Assembly (NCBI GenBank): GCA_900110395.1
Contig: FODP01000014.1
Location: 124,001 to 188,000, forward strand
Origin: Rhodospirillales bacterium URHD0017
GTDB taxonomy: Bacteria > Pseudomonadota > Alphaproteobacteria > Reyranellales > Reyranellaceae
Reading direction: 5' to 3'
Length of the DNA: 64,000 nt
Shown: positions 36,250-45,761 of the stretch, one piece after another
Position numbering within the stretch: position 1 is the first letter of the stretch
How the letters are laid out: each line of letters starts with the position of its first letter
Notes under the pieces: generated by a model
Seen by the model: only the letters and a program-made list of their open reading frames with translations
Told to the model about the DNA's origin: nothing
Database searches by the model: none
Position numbers and translations under genes: made by a program

Positions 36250-38322
36250 ATGCCCAAGATCAAGATCGACGGCGTCGAGATGGAAGTGCCGGCCGGCATC
36301 ACCATCCTGCAGGCCTGCGAACTGGCGGGTCTCGAGATCCCGCGCTTCTGCTACCACGAGCGCCTGTCGATCGCCGGTAACTGCCGCATGTGCCTGGTCG
36401 AGGTGAAGCCCGGCCCGCCCAAGCCGCAGGCGAGCTGCGCGCTGCCCGTCGCCGACAAGCAGGAGATCTTCACCACAACGCCGATGGTGGAGAAGGCGCG
36501 CAAGGGCGTCATGGAGTTCCTGCTGATCAATCATCCGCTCGACTGCCCGATCTGCGACCAGGGCGGCGAGTGCGACCTGCAGGACCAGGCGATGGGCTAC
36601 GGCTTCGACCGCAGCCGCTATCACGAGAACAAGCGCGCCGTGCCCGACAAGGAGCTGGGCCCGCTGGTCAAGACGTCGATGAACCGCTGTATCCACTGCA
36701 CGCGCTGCATCCGCTTCGCCACCGAGGTGGCGGGGACGGAGGAGCTGGGCGCGACCGGCCGCGGCGAGTCGATGGAAGTCACGACCTATGTCGAGCATGC
36801 GCTGAGCAGCGAGCTTTCCGGCAACCTGGTCGATCTCTGCCCGGTCGGCGCGCTCACCTCGAAGCCCTACGCCTACGAGGCGCGGTCGTGGGAGCTCTCC
36901 AAGACCGAATCGGTCGACGTCATGGACGCGCTTGGTTCCAACATCCGCATCGACACGCGCGGCGCGCAGGTCATGCGCGTGCTGCCGCGGCTGAACGACG
37001 ACATCAACGAGGAGTGGATCTCCGACAAGACGCGACACGCCATCGACGGCTTGCGCTATCAGCGGCTTGATCGGCCGTATGTCCGCAAGGGCGGCAAGCT
37101 GGCCGAGGCGACCTGGGACCAGGCCTTCACGGCCATCGTCGACAAGCTCGGCAAGCTCGAGGGTGGCAAGATCGCAGCCATCGCCGGCAACCAGTGCGAC
37201 GCCGAATCGATGGTGGCGCTGAAGGATCTGATGGCGGGCCTCGGCTCGCCCAACATCGACTGCCGCCAGGACGGGGCCAAGCTCGACGGCCCGCGCGGCA
37301 GCTACATCTTCAACGCCGGCGTTCGCGGCATCGATCAGGCCGACGCGATCCTGTTGATCGGCACCAACCCGCGCTGGGAATCGCCAGTGCTGAACGCGCG
37401 CATCCGCAAGCGCTACCTGCACGGCCATTGCCCCATCGCCGGTATCGGCCTGGTCGAGGACCTCACCTATCCAGTTGAGAATCTCGGCACGGGGCCGGCA
37501 ACGCTGCGCGAGCTGGTCGCTGGAAACCTCTCGTTCTTCGAGAAGCTCAAGGCTGCCAAGAACCCGCTGATCATCCTCGGCATGGGCGCGCTCGCCCGGT
37601 CCGACGGTGCGGCGGTGCTGGCGCTGGCGCGCGAGCTCGCTGACAAGCTCGGTGCCGTGCGCGAGGATTGGAACGGCTTTGCCGTGCTGCACACCGCGGC
37701 GGCGCGCGTCGGTGGTCTCGATCTCGGCCTGGTCCCCGGCGAAGGCGGCCGCGACGTCGAGGGCATCCTGGCCGGCTGCGAGAAGGGCGAGATCGGCGCG
37801 GTCTACCTGCTGGCCGCCGACGAGATCGACACCAAGCGGCTGGGCAAGGCCTTCGTGATCTACCAGGGCCATCACGGCGATGCCGGCGCCCATCGCGCCG
37901 ACGTGGTGCTGCCGGGGGCCGCCTACACCGAGAAGCCCGGCACCTACGTGAACACCGAGGGTCGCGTGCAGCTTGCGCGCCGCGCCGCCTACCCGCCAGG
38001 TGACGCCCGCGAAGATTGGGCGATCCTGCGCGCCCTGTCCGAACGCCTGGGCAAGACCCTGCCGTACGACACGCTCGATCAGGTCCGCGACCGGCTGGTG
38101 CGCGTCAGCAAGAGCTTTGCCGCCATCGACCAGCAGCAGGCCGGCGGCTGGGACACGTTCGGCGCGCCGGGTCCGCTCAGCGACGCCATGTTCGCCTCGC
38201 CAATCGCCAACTTCTACATGACCTGCGCGATCAGCCGCTCGTCCCGCACCATGGCCGAATGCATCGCCTCGCGAGAGGAGTTCGCGCAGCGTTATCTGGC
38301 GCGGGCTCGGAGGATGGGATGA
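36250..38322 (+). CDS. nuoG: NADH-quinone oxidoreductase subunit G
   Basis: A 690-residue 75-kDa-type subunit. The N-terminal [2Fe-2S] site is in PRFCYHERLSIAGNCRMCLVE. The His-Cys [4Fe-4S] site N5 is in HPLDCPICDQGGECDLQ, and the next [4Fe-4S] cluster is in RCIHCTRCIRF. The rest is a molybdopterin oxidoreductase-like domain without cofactor, shorter than E. coli NuoG as usual in this class. The stop overlaps nuoH by 4 nt. Confidence 0.98.
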   Translation: MPKIKIDGVEMEVPAGITILQACELAGLEIPRFCYHERLSIAGNCRMCLVEVKPGPPKPQASCALPVADKQEIFTTTPMVEKARKGVMEFLLINHPLDCPICDQGGECDLQDQAMGYGFDRSRYHENKRAVPDKELGPLVKTSMNRCIHCTRCIRFATEVAGTEELGATGRGESMEVTTYVEHALSSELSGNLVDLCPVGALTSKPYAYEARSWELSKTESVDVMDALGSNIRIDTRGAQVMRVLPRLNDDINEEWISDKTRHAIDGLRYQRLDRPYVRKGGKLAEATWDQAFTAIVDKLGKLEGGKIAAIAGNQCDAESMVALKDLMAGLGSPNIDCRQDGAKLDGPRGSYIFNAGVRGIDQADAILLIGTNPRWESPVLNARIRKRYLHGHCPIAGIGLVEDLTYPVENLGTGPATLRELVAGNLSFFEKLKAAKNPLIILGMGALARSDGAAVLALARELADKLGAVREDWNGFAVLHTAAARVGGLDLGLVPGEGGRDVEGILAGCEKGEIGAVYLLAADEIDTKRLGKAFVIYQGHHGDAGAHRADVVLPGAAYTEKPGTYVNTEGRVQLARRAAYPPGDAREDWAILRALSERLGKTLPYDTLDQVRDRLVRVSKSFAAIDQQQAGGWDTFGAPGPLSDAMFASPIANFYMTCAISRSSRTMAECIASREEFAQRYLARARRMG

Positions 38323-39356
38323 CCGCCGACCTGATCCATTTCTTCACGACCAACTGGCTCGGCCAGGCGATCGTCATCCTGGCGCAGTGCCTCGCCGTGA
38401 CGATCCCGCTGCTCGTTGCCGTCGCCTACATGACCTACGTCGACCGCAAGGTGTGGGCCTCGATCCAGCTGCGCCGCGGACCCAACGTGGTCGGCCCGTT
38501 CGGCCTGCTGCAGCCGATGGCCGACGGCCTGAAGCTGTTGCTGAAGGAGACCATCGTCCCGTCGAGCGCCAACGGCGTGCTGTTCATCATCGCTCCCATG
38601 ATCGCCTTCATGACGGCGCTGGTCGCCTGGGCGGTCGTGCCGTTCGATGACGGCTGGGTGATCGCCGACATCAATGTCGGCATCCTCTACCTGTTCGCCA
38701 TCTCGTCGCTCGGCGTCTATGGCATCATCATCGCGGGCTGGGCCTCGAATTCGAAGTACGCCTTCCTCGGCGCGCTGCGCTCGGCCGCGCAGATGGTGTC
38801 CTACGAGGTCTCGATCGGTTTCGTGCTGATCACCGTGCTCCTTTGCGTCGGCTCGCTCAACCTCTCCAAGGTCGTGCTCGCCCAGTCCGGCTGGTTCTTC
38901 AACTGGTTCTGGCTGCCGCTGCTGCCGATGTTCGTGATCTTCTTCGTCTCGGCGCTGGCCGAGACCAATCGCACGCCGTTCGACCTGCCGATGTCGGAAG
39001 CCGAGCTGGTGGCGGGCTTCCATACCGAATATTCGGCGATGACGTTCGGTCTGTTCTTCCTCGGCGAATACGCCAACATGATCCTGTTGTCGGCGCTGGG
39101 CGCGGTGCTGTTCCTGGGCGGCTGGATGTCGCCCATCCCGTACGCGCCCTTCACCTGGGTCCCCGGTATCGTCTGGTTCGCCTTCAAGATCGCGTTCCTG
39201 CTGTTCATCTTCAGCTGGACCAAGGGAACGCTGCCTCGCTACCGCTACGACCAGCTGATGCGGCTGGGCTGGAAGGTCTTCCTGCCCGTGTCGCTGGGCT
39301 GGGTCGTCATCACCGCCGCCGTGCTGCAGTTCGGCGGCTGGGTTCCGAAGTTGTAG
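38319..39356 (+). CDS. nuoH: NADH-quinone oxidoreductase subunit H
   Basis: A 345-residue membrane subunit that joins the peripheral arm to the membrane arm and lines the quinone channel. ATG 38319 overlaps the nuoG stop; the open frame upstream is shadow. Eight membrane helices are expected. Signatures are YVDRKVWASIQLRRGPNVVGPFG and the charged loop ALAETNRTPFDLPMSEAELVAGFHTEYS, which holds the acidic residues coupling quinone chemistry to proton movement. Confidence 0.98.
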   Translation: MTADLIHFFTTNWLGQAIVILAQCLAVTIPLLVAVAYMTYVDRKVWASIQLRRGPNVVGPFGLLQPMADGLKLLLKETIVPSSANGVLFIIAPMIAFMTALVAWAVVPFDDGWVIADINVGILYLFAISSLGVYGIIIAGWASNSKYAFLGALRSAAQMVSYEVSIGFVLITVLLCVGSLNLSKVVLAQSGWFFNWFWLPLLPMFVIFFVSALAETNRTPFDLPMSEAELVAGFHTEYSAMTFGLFFLGEYANMILLSALGAVLFLGGWMSPIPYAPFTWVPGIVWFAFKIAFLLFIFSWTKGTLPRYRYDQLMRLGWKVFLPVSLGWVVITAAVLQFGGWVPKL

Positions 39357-39368
39357 GGAGCAGCACAC

Positions 39369-39857
39369 ATGGCCTCTCTCGACCGCACCGCGCGTTCCTT
39401 CCTGCTCTCCGAGCTGGTCGGCGGCTTCCTGCTCACCTTGAAGTACATGTTCAAGCCCAAGGTGACGGTGAACTATCCCTACGAGAAGGGACCGCTCAGC
39501 CCGCGCTTCCGCGGCGAGCATGCGCTGCGCCGCTATCCCAACGGCGAGGAACGCTGCATCGCCTGCAAGCTCTGCGAGGCGATCTGCCCGGCCCAGGCCA
39601 TCACCATCGAGGCCGAGCCGCGCGACGACGGCAGCCGGCGCACGACGCGCTACGACATCGACATGACCAAGTGCATCTACTGCGGCTTCTGTCAGGAAGC
39701 CTGCCCGGTCGATGCCATTGTCGAGGGCCCCAACTTCGAGTTCTCGACCGAGACCCGCGAGGAGCTGATGTACAACAAGGACAAGCTGCTCGCGAACGGT
39801 GACCGCTGGGAGCCGATGCTCGCGGCCAACCTCCATGCCGACGCGCCCTATCGGTGA
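39369..39857 (+). CDS. nuoI: NADH-quinone oxidoreductase subunit I
   Basis: A 162-residue ferredoxin-like subunit with two [4Fe-4S] clusters (N6a and N6b). The two motifs are CIACKLCEAICPAQAI and CIYCGFCQEACPVDAI, both complete. The N-terminal amphipathic helix GGFLLTLKYMFKPK docks it to the membrane arm. Length matches alphaproteobacterial and mitochondrial TYKY subunits. Confidence 0.98.
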   Translation: MASLDRTARSFLLSELVGGFLLTLKYMFKPKVTVNYPYEKGPLSPRFRGEHALRRYPNGEERCIACKLCEAICPAQAITIEAEPRDDGSRRTTRYDIDMTKCIYCGFCQEACPVDAIVEGPNFEFSTETREELMYNKDKLLANGDRWEPMLAANLHADAPYR

Positions 39858-39879
39858 GCGAGACGGGTAGGGGGAGACA

Positions 39880-40494
39880 ATGATTCTTCAGGCTCTGGCC
39901 TTCTATGTGTTCGCCTTCGTGGTCATGGCGTCCGCCGCCATGGTCGTGGTGTCGCGCAATCCCGTCTATTCGGTGCTGTTCCTGATCCTGGCCTTCTTCA
40001 ACGCCGCCGCGCTGTTCGTGCTGATCGGCGCTGAGTTCATCGCCATGATCCTGATCATCGTCTATGTCGGCGCCGTGGCCGTGCTGTTCCTGTTCGTGGT
40101 CATGATGCTCGACATCAACCTGACCGAGTTGCGCGAAGGCTTCCTGAAGTACCTGCCTGTCGGGGCGCTGATCGGCCTGGTGCTGCTGGCCGAGATCCTG
40201 CTGGGCCTGGGCGTGATCGGCAATACGCCCACGAGCCTGGGGGCGCTCGCCAAGGCGGGACCGCAGGTGCTGGCGATCGACAACACCCGCGCCATCGGCC
40301 GCGTGCTCTACACCCAGTACTTCTACCTGTTCCAGGTCGCGGGCCTGGTCCTGCTGGTCGCCATGATCGGCGCCATCGTGCTGACCTTGCGCACCCGTCC
40401 GGGCGTGCGCCGACAGAGGATCAGCGAGCAGCTCTACCGGCCCAAAGGCGACGCCGTCACGGTGGTCAAGGTACCGACCCGGGGAGGCGTGTGA
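39880..40494 (+). CDS. nuoJ: NADH-quinone oxidoreductase subunit J
   Basis: A 204-residue subunit with five membrane helices; GGGGAG lies 5 nt before its ATG. NPVYSVLFLILAFFNAAALFVLIGAEF and IVYVGAVAVLFLFVVMMLDI mark helices 2 and 3, including the pi-bulge region seen in complex I structures. Its TGA overlaps the nuoK start. Confidence 0.97.
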   Translation: MILQALAFYVFAFVVMASAAMVVVSRNPVYSVLFLILAFFNAAALFVLIGAEFIAMILIIVYVGAVAVLFLFVVMMLDINLTELREGFLKYLPVGALIGLVLLAEILLGLGVIGNTPTSLGALAKAGPQVLAIDNTRAIGRVLYTQYFYLFQVAGLVLLVAMIGAIVLTLRTRPGVRRQRISEQLYRPKGDAVTVVKVPTRGGV

Positions 40495-40802
40495 TGGTGA
40501 TCGGGCTCGGCCACTACCTGTTCGTTGCCGCGGTGCTCTTCACGCTCGGCATCCTCGGCATCTTCCTGAACCGCAAGAACGTCATCGTCATCCTGATGTG
40601 CGTCGAGCTGATGCTGCTGGCGGTCAACATCAACCTCGTCGCCTTCTCGGTCTTCCAGGGCAACGTCGTGGGCCAGGTCTTCGCCATGCTGGTGCTGACC
40701 GTGGCCGCCGCGGAGGCCGCGATCGGTCTTGCCATCCTCGTGGTCTACTTCCGCATCCGCGGGACCATCGAGGTCGAAGACATCAACGCGATGAAGGGCT
40801 GA
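40494..40802 (+). CDS. nuoK: NADH-quinone oxidoreductase subunit K
   Basis: A 102-residue three-helix subunit. ATG 40494 has GGGGAG 7 nt upstream and shares its A with the nuoJ stop. The two membrane glutamates essential in E. coli have counterparts in VILMCVELMLLAVNINLVAFS and in LTVAAAEAAIGLAILV. Length is typical. Confidence 0.97.
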   Translation: MVIGLGHYLFVAAVLFTLGILGIFLNRKNVIVILMCVELMLLAVNINLVAFSVFQGNVVGQVFAMLVLTVAAAEAAIGLAILVVYFRIRGTIEVEDINAMKG

Positions 40803-40815
40803 GGGCGGACGCACC

Positions 40816-42786
40816 ATGGATCTCGCCATCAAGCTCATCGTCCTGCTGCCGCTGCTGGCCGCCGCCATCGCCGGTTTGTTCTGCCGCGTCATTGGTGATC
40901 GTCCGGCGCAGATCGTCACTTGCGCCGCCCTGCTGATCGCCGCGGCGCTCTCGATCTTCGTCTTCGTCAAGATCGGCTTCGGCCCGGAGAACGCCAAGCT
41001 GGTCGTGGTGAAACTCTTCACCTGGATCGATTCCGGCACGCTCGACATCGTCTGGTCGCTGCGCGTCGACACGTTGACGGCCGTGATGCTGATCGTCGTC
41101 ACCGGCGTGTCGTCGATGGTCCACGTTTATTCGATCGGCTACATGGCGGAGGATCCGAGCATCCCCCGCTTCATGTCGTACCTGAGCCTGTTCACCTTCT
41201 TCATGCTGATGCTGGTGACGTCGGACAATCTGGTGCAGCTGTTCTTCGGCTGGGAAGGCGTGGGTCTCGCATCCTACCTGCTGATCGGCTTCTGGTACGA
41301 CAAGCCCTCGGCCAACGCTGCCGCCATAAAAGCCTTCATCGTCAACCGCATCGGCGACTTCGGGTTTGCCCTCGGCATCTTCGCCATCTGGATGCTGTCG
41401 GGCTCGGTGAACTTCGCCGAAATCTTCGCCAAGGCGCCTGAGATGGCGGCGATGCGCATCAACTTCCTCGGCATGGATCTGCCGGCGCTGGAGACGGCCT
41501 GCCTGCTGCTGTTCGTCGGCGCCATGGGCAAGTCGGCTCAGCTCGGCCTGCACACCTGGCTGCCCGATGCCATGGAAGGCCCGACGCCGGTCTCGGCGCT
41601 GATCCATGCCGCCACCATGGTGACGGCCGGCGTCTTCATGGTCTGCCGTCTGTCGCCGCTGTTTGAGCTGGCGCCGATCGCCTCGATGGTCGTGACCCTG
41701 ATTGGCGCGGCAACGGCGTTCTTCGCCGCCACGATCGGTCTCACCCAGTTCGACATCAAGCGGGTGGTCGCCTATTCGACCTGCAGCCAGCTCGGCTACA
41801 TGTTCTTCGCCGCCGGCGTCGGCTCCTATTCGGCGGCGATGTTCCACCTGACGACCCACGCCTTCTTCAAGGCGCTGCTGTTCCTGGGCTCGGGCTCGGT
41901 GATCATGGCCCTGCATCACGAGCAGGACATGCGCAAGATGGGCGGCGTCAAGGAGAAGGTGCCGCAGACCTTCTACCTCATGTGGGTCGGCACCCTTGCC
42001 TTGTCAGGCATCGGCGTGCCGTTCCTGCTGGGCCACGGCATCGGCTTCGCCGGCTTCTATTCCAAGGACATCATGATCGAGTCGGCCTACGGCGTGCACA
42101 CCACGGTGGGCCTGATCGCCTTCTGGCTGGGCACGATCGCGGCCGGCCTGACGGCCTTCTACTCGACCCGCCTGATGTTCATGACCTTCTACGGCAAGTA
42201 TCGCGGCGACCATCACACCTGGGACCACGCTCACGAATCGCCCGCCGTCGTGCTGATCCCGCTCTACGTGCTGGGTGCCGGTGCGGCCCTGTCGGGCTTC
42301 ATCGCCTACGACTGGTTCGTCGGCCACGACTGGCAGCATTTCTGGGGCACGTCGATCGCCACGAAGTTGACCGGGGAAGTGCTGCATCACGCGCACGAAG
42401 TGCCGCTGTGGGTGACGCTGGCGCCGCTGGTCTTCGCCCTTTCGGGCATTGCGCTCAGCTACATGTACTACATCGCCATGCCCTGGCTGCCTGATGCCAC
42501 GGTCAGGACTTTCTCGGGCCTGTACGCGCTCTTCTACAACAAGTGGTACTTCGACGAGATTTACGACGCGATCATCGTCCGGCCGGCGCTCAGGATCGGC
42601 CGCTTCTTCTGGAAGAAGGGCGATGGCGCCACCATCGACGGGCTCGGCGCCGACAACATCGCGGCGCGCGCGCAGGACATGGCAGGCGTGCTGATGCGCT
42701 TCCAGTCCGGCTACCTCTACCACTATGCCTTCGTCATGCTGGTCGGCGTCGCCGCCCTCGTCACCTACTTCATGTTCGTGAGGTAG
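40816..42786 (+). CDS. nuoL: NADH-quinone oxidoreductase subunit L
   Basis: A 656-residue antiporter-like subunit, the most distal of the membrane arm, with a long lateral helix at its C-terminus. The proton-path region is seen in FFGWEGVGLASYLLIGFWY (key Glu), GKSAQLGLHTWLPDAMEGPTPVSALIHAATMVTAG (Lys and His) and ALFLGSGSVI-type helices. HHEQDMRKMGGVKEKVPQTFY is the loop after helix 11. Normal length and order. Confidence 0.98.
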   Translation: MDLAIKLIVLLPLLAAAIAGLFCRVIGDRPAQIVTCAALLIAAALSIFVFVKIGFGPENAKLVVVKLFTWIDSGTLDIVWSLRVDTLTAVMLIVVTGVSSMVHVYSIGYMAEDPSIPRFMSYLSLFTFFMLMLVTSDNLVQLFFGWEGVGLASYLLIGFWYDKPSANAAAIKAFIVNRIGDFGFALGIFAIWMLSGSVNFAEIFAKAPEMAAMRINFLGMDLPALETACLLLFVGAMGKSAQLGLHTWLPDAMEGPTPVSALIHAATMVTAGVFMVCRLSPLFELAPIASMVVTLIGAATAFFAATIGLTQFDIKRVVAYSTCSQLGYMFFAAGVGSYSAAMFHLTTHAFFKALLFLGSGSVIMALHHEQDMRKMGGVKEKVPQTFYLMWVGTLALSGIGVPFLLGHGIGFAGFYSKDIMIESAYGVHTTVGLIAFWLGTIAAGLTAFYSTRLMFMTFYGKYRGDHHTWDHAHESPAVVLIPLYVLGAGAALSGFIAYDWFVGHDWQHFWGTSIATKLTGEVLHHAHEVPLWVTLAPLVFALSGIALSYMYYIAMPWLPDATVRTFSGLYALFYNKWYFDEIYDAIIVRPALRIGRFFWKKGDGATIDGLGADNIAARAQDMAGVLMRFQSGYLYHYAFVMLVGVAALVTYFMFVR

Positions 42787-42790
42787 GGTG

Positions 42791-44302
42791 ATGACGAGCT
42801 GGCCTATCCTTTCGCTGATCACCTTCCTGCCGCTGGTCGGGGCCTTGTTCTGCCTGATCGTCAACGGCCCGAAGGAGGCGGTCGAGCGCAACTGCCGCAG
42901 CGTCGCCCTGGTCACCTCGATCGTGACCTTCCTGATCTCGCTGCTGCTGTGGGCGCGCTTCGACGCCACCAAGGCGGGCTTCCAGTTCGAGGAGAAGATG
43001 GACTGGGTGCCGGCGCTCGGCATCGGCTACCACATGGGCATCGACGGCATCTCGCTGTTCTTCGTCCTGCTGTCGACCCTGCTGACGCCGATCTGCATCC
43101 TGGCGAGCTGGCAATCGGTCCATGTGCGCGTCAAGGAGTACATGATCGCCTTCCTGGTCCTCGAGACTTTCATGGTCGGCATGTTCTGCGCCCTCGACCT
43201 CGCGCTGTTCTATGTCTTCTTCGAGGGCGTGCTCATTCCGATGTTCCTCATCATCGGCGTGTGGGGGGGGCCGCGGCGCGTCTATGCCGCCTTCAAGTTC
43301 TTCCTCTACACGCTGCTCGGCTCCGTCCTGATGCTGCTGGCGATCATCGCCATCTACTGGCAGCTCGGCACCAGCGACCTCGTGGTGGCGATGGAACGCC
43401 TGCAGCTGCCGTTCCAGTGGCAGTGCTACTTGTGGCTCGCCTTCTTCGCCTCGTTCGCGGTCAAGGTGCCGATGTGGCCGGTCCATACCTGGCTGCCCGA
43501 CGCCCACGTCGAGGCGCCGACGGCGGGCTCGGTGATCCTGGCCGGCGTGCTGCTGAAGATGGGCGGCTACGGCTTCCTCCGGCTCTCCATTCCGCTGCTG
43601 CCGGAGGCGACGCAGTACTTCGCGCCGCTGATCTTCGGCCTTTCCATCGTCGCCGTGATCTACACCTCGCTGGTGGCGCTGGTGCAGGAGGACATGAAGA
43701 AACTGATCGCCTATTCGTCGGTCGCCCACATGGGCTTCGTGACGATCGGCGCCTTCATCCTCAACATCCAGGGCGTCCAGGGCTCGCTGTTTCAGATGCT
43801 GAGCCACGGCATCGTCTCGGCCGCACTCTTCCTTTGCGTCGGCGTGGTCTACGACCGCATGCACACCCGCGAGATCGCGGCCTATGGCGGCCTGGTCCAT
43901 CGCATGCCGCGCTATGCCTTCACTTTCATGGTGTTCACGCTGGCGAGCGTCGGTCTGCCCGGCCTGTCGGGCTTCGTCGGCGAATTCCTGGTCCTGGTCG
44001 GCGCCTTCAAGGCCAACACCTGGGTGGCGACCCTGGCGGCGACCGGCCTGATCCTGGGGGCGGCCTATGCGCTCTGGCTCTACCGCAAGATCATCTTCGG
44101 CGAACTCACCAAGGAGTCGCTGAAGGGAATCCTGGACATGAACCGCCGCGAGATCGCGGTATTCCTGCCGCTCCTGCTGCTCAGCCTGTGGATGGGCGTC
44201 TATCCGGCCTCCTTCCTCGATCCCATGGCAGCCTCGGTCGACAAGCTGGTCGGCGACTATCAGGCAGCCATCAAGCTCGCCCGCACGGCGGCGTTGCCGT
44301 GA
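42791..44302 (+). CDS. nuoM: NADH-quinone oxidoreductase subunit M
   Basis: A 503-residue antiporter-like subunit. I use ATG 42791, with GAGG 8 nt upstream; a GTG one codon earlier is possible. Landmarks are DLALFYVFFEGVLIPMFLIIG (key Glu), VKVPMWPVHTWLPDAHVEAPTAGSVILAGVLLKMGGYGF and DMKKLIAYSSVAHMGFVTIG. Fourteen membrane helices are expected. Confidence 0.98.
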   Translation: MTSWPILSLITFLPLVGALFCLIVNGPKEAVERNCRSVALVTSIVTFLISLLLWARFDATKAGFQFEEKMDWVPALGIGYHMGIDGISLFFVLLSTLLTPICILASWQSVHVRVKEYMIAFLVLETFMVGMFCALDLALFYVFFEGVLIPMFLIIGVWGGPRRVYAAFKFFLYTLLGSVLMLLAIIAIYWQLGTSDLVVAMERLQLPFQWQCYLWLAFFASFAVKVPMWPVHTWLPDAHVEAPTAGSVILAGVLLKMGGYGFLRLSIPLLPEATQYFAPLIFGLSIVAVIYTSLVALVQEDMKKLIAYSSVAHMGFVTIGAFILNIQGVQGSLFQMLSHGIVSAALFLCVGVVYDRMHTREIAAYGGLVHRMPRYAFTFMVFTLASVGLPGLSGFVGEFLVLVGAFKANTWVATLAATGLILGAAYALWLYRKIIFGELTKESLKGILDMNRREIAVFLPLLLLSLWMGVYPASFLDPMAASVDKLVGDYQAAIKLARTAALP

Positions 44303-44318
44303 CCCGGGAGTGACGAAC

Positions 44319-45761
44319 ATGGTTATCGGTCTCGAATCCTGGACCCTGGCCCGGCCCGAGCTCTTCCTCGCCGCCGTTACCGCCTTGCTGCTGATCTACG
44401 GCGTGGTGCGTGGGGAGGCGGCGACCGTCTTCGTGTCGGTCGCGACGTCGCTGGCGCTCTTGGTCACCGCCGTCCTGCTGTTCGTGCCCTATCGCGAGGG
44501 CACCGCCTTCGCCTCGCTGTTCATCGTCGATCGCCTGACCACGACCATGAAGGCGCTGGTTCTGGTGGGTGCCGCCATCACCGTCCTGATGTCGAGGGCG
44601 TACTTCGAGCACGCCAAGGCCTGGCGCTTCGAATATCCGCTGCTGGTGGCGCTGGCCACGCTCGGCATGATGCTGATGATCTCGGCCAACGACCTGATGG
44701 CGCTCTATGTCGGCCTCGAGCTGCAGTCGCTGGCGCTCTATGTCGTCGCCGCCTTCCAGAGGGACAGCGTGCGCTCGACGGAAGCGGGCGTGAAATACTT
44801 CGTCCTGGGCTCCGTCGCCTCGGGCATGCTGCTGTTCGGTGCCTCGCTGATCTACGGCTTCTGCGGCGGCACCGCCTTCGTCGAGATCTCCAAGGCCCTG
44901 ATCGACGGCAGGAGCGGCGAGATCGGCACCGTGATCGGCCTGGTCTTCGTCGTCGCCGGCCTCGCCTTCAAGGTCTCGGCCGTGCCCTTCCACATGTGGA
45001 CGCCCGACGTCTACGAGGGCGCACCGACGCCGGTGACGGCGCTGTTCGCCGTCGCCCCCAAGATCGCGGCCATGTCGCTGTTGGTCTCGGTCCTGATGGG
45101 CCCGTTCAAGCCCTTGTTCGCGCAGTGGCAGCAGATCATCGTCGTGGCCTCGGTCCTGTCGATGGCCCTCGGCGCCTTTGCCGCACTGCGCCAGCAGAAC
45201 ATCAAGCGCCTGATGGCCTATTCCTCGATCGGCAATGTCGGCTACATCCTGCTCGGCCTGGCCGCGGGGAGCGAGAAGGGCATCCAGGCGGTGGTCTTCT
45301 ACCTCGCCATCTACCTGGTCATGACCTTGGGCGTGTTCGCCACCATCCTGCTGATGAAGCGCCGTGACATCATGGTCGAGGGCGTGAACGACCTGGCCGG
45401 TCTGGGGCGGACCCATCCGATGATGGCCTTCGCGCTCCTGCTGTTCATGTTCTCGCTGGCCGGCATCCCGCCGCTCGCGGGCTTCTGGGGCAAGCTCTAC
45501 ATCTTCATCGCCGCCGTCGAGGCCAGGCTCTACGTGCCCGCCGTGCTGGGCGTGCTCGCCTCCGTCGTCGCGTCCTACTACTACCTGCGCATCGTCAAGG
45601 TGATGTACTTCGACGAGCCGACCGAGGCGCTCGACCAGCCGGTCTTCGGCGTCAACCGCGTCGTGGCCTTCGCCGCCGCCATCCTCGTGGCGGTCTTCTC
45701 GCTGGCCCCGCAGCCGCTCAGCGTCGTCGCCACCGCCGCCGCCAAGGGCCTCTTCCCGTGA
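44319..45761 (+). CDS. nuoN: NADH-quinone oxidoreductase subunit N
   Basis: A 480-residue antiporter-like subunit from ATG 44319, with GGGAG 8 nt before it. MISANDLMALYVGLELQSLALYV holds the conserved Glu. FKVSAVPFHMWTPDVYEGAPTPVTALFAVAPKIAAM and KRLMAYSSIGNVGYILLGL are the helix 7-9 proton-path signatures. Its stop overlaps the birA GTG, so the next genes are coupled to the nuo operon. Confidence 0.98.
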   Translation: MVIGLESWTLARPELFLAAVTALLLIYGVVRGEAATVFVSVATSLALLVTAVLLFVPYREGTAFASLFIVDRLTTTMKALVLVGAAITVLMSRAYFEHAKAWRFEYPLLVALATLGMMLMISANDLMALYVGLELQSLALYVVAAFQRDSVRSTEAGVKYFVLGSVASGMLLFGASLIYGFCGGTAFVEISKALIDGRSGEIGTVIGLVFVVAGLAFKVSAVPFHMWTPDVYEGAPTPVTALFAVAPKIAAMSLLVSVLMGPFKPLFAQWQQIIVVASVLSMALGAFAALRQQNIKRLMAYSSIGNVGYILLGLAAGSEKGIQAVVFYLAIYLVMTLGVFATILLMKRRDIMVEGVNDLAGLGRTHPMMAFALLLFMFSLAGIPPLAGFWGKLYIFIAAVEARLYVPAVLGVLASVVASYYYLRIVKVMYFDEPTEALDQPVFGVNRVVAFAAAILVAVFSLAPQPLSVVATAAAKGLFP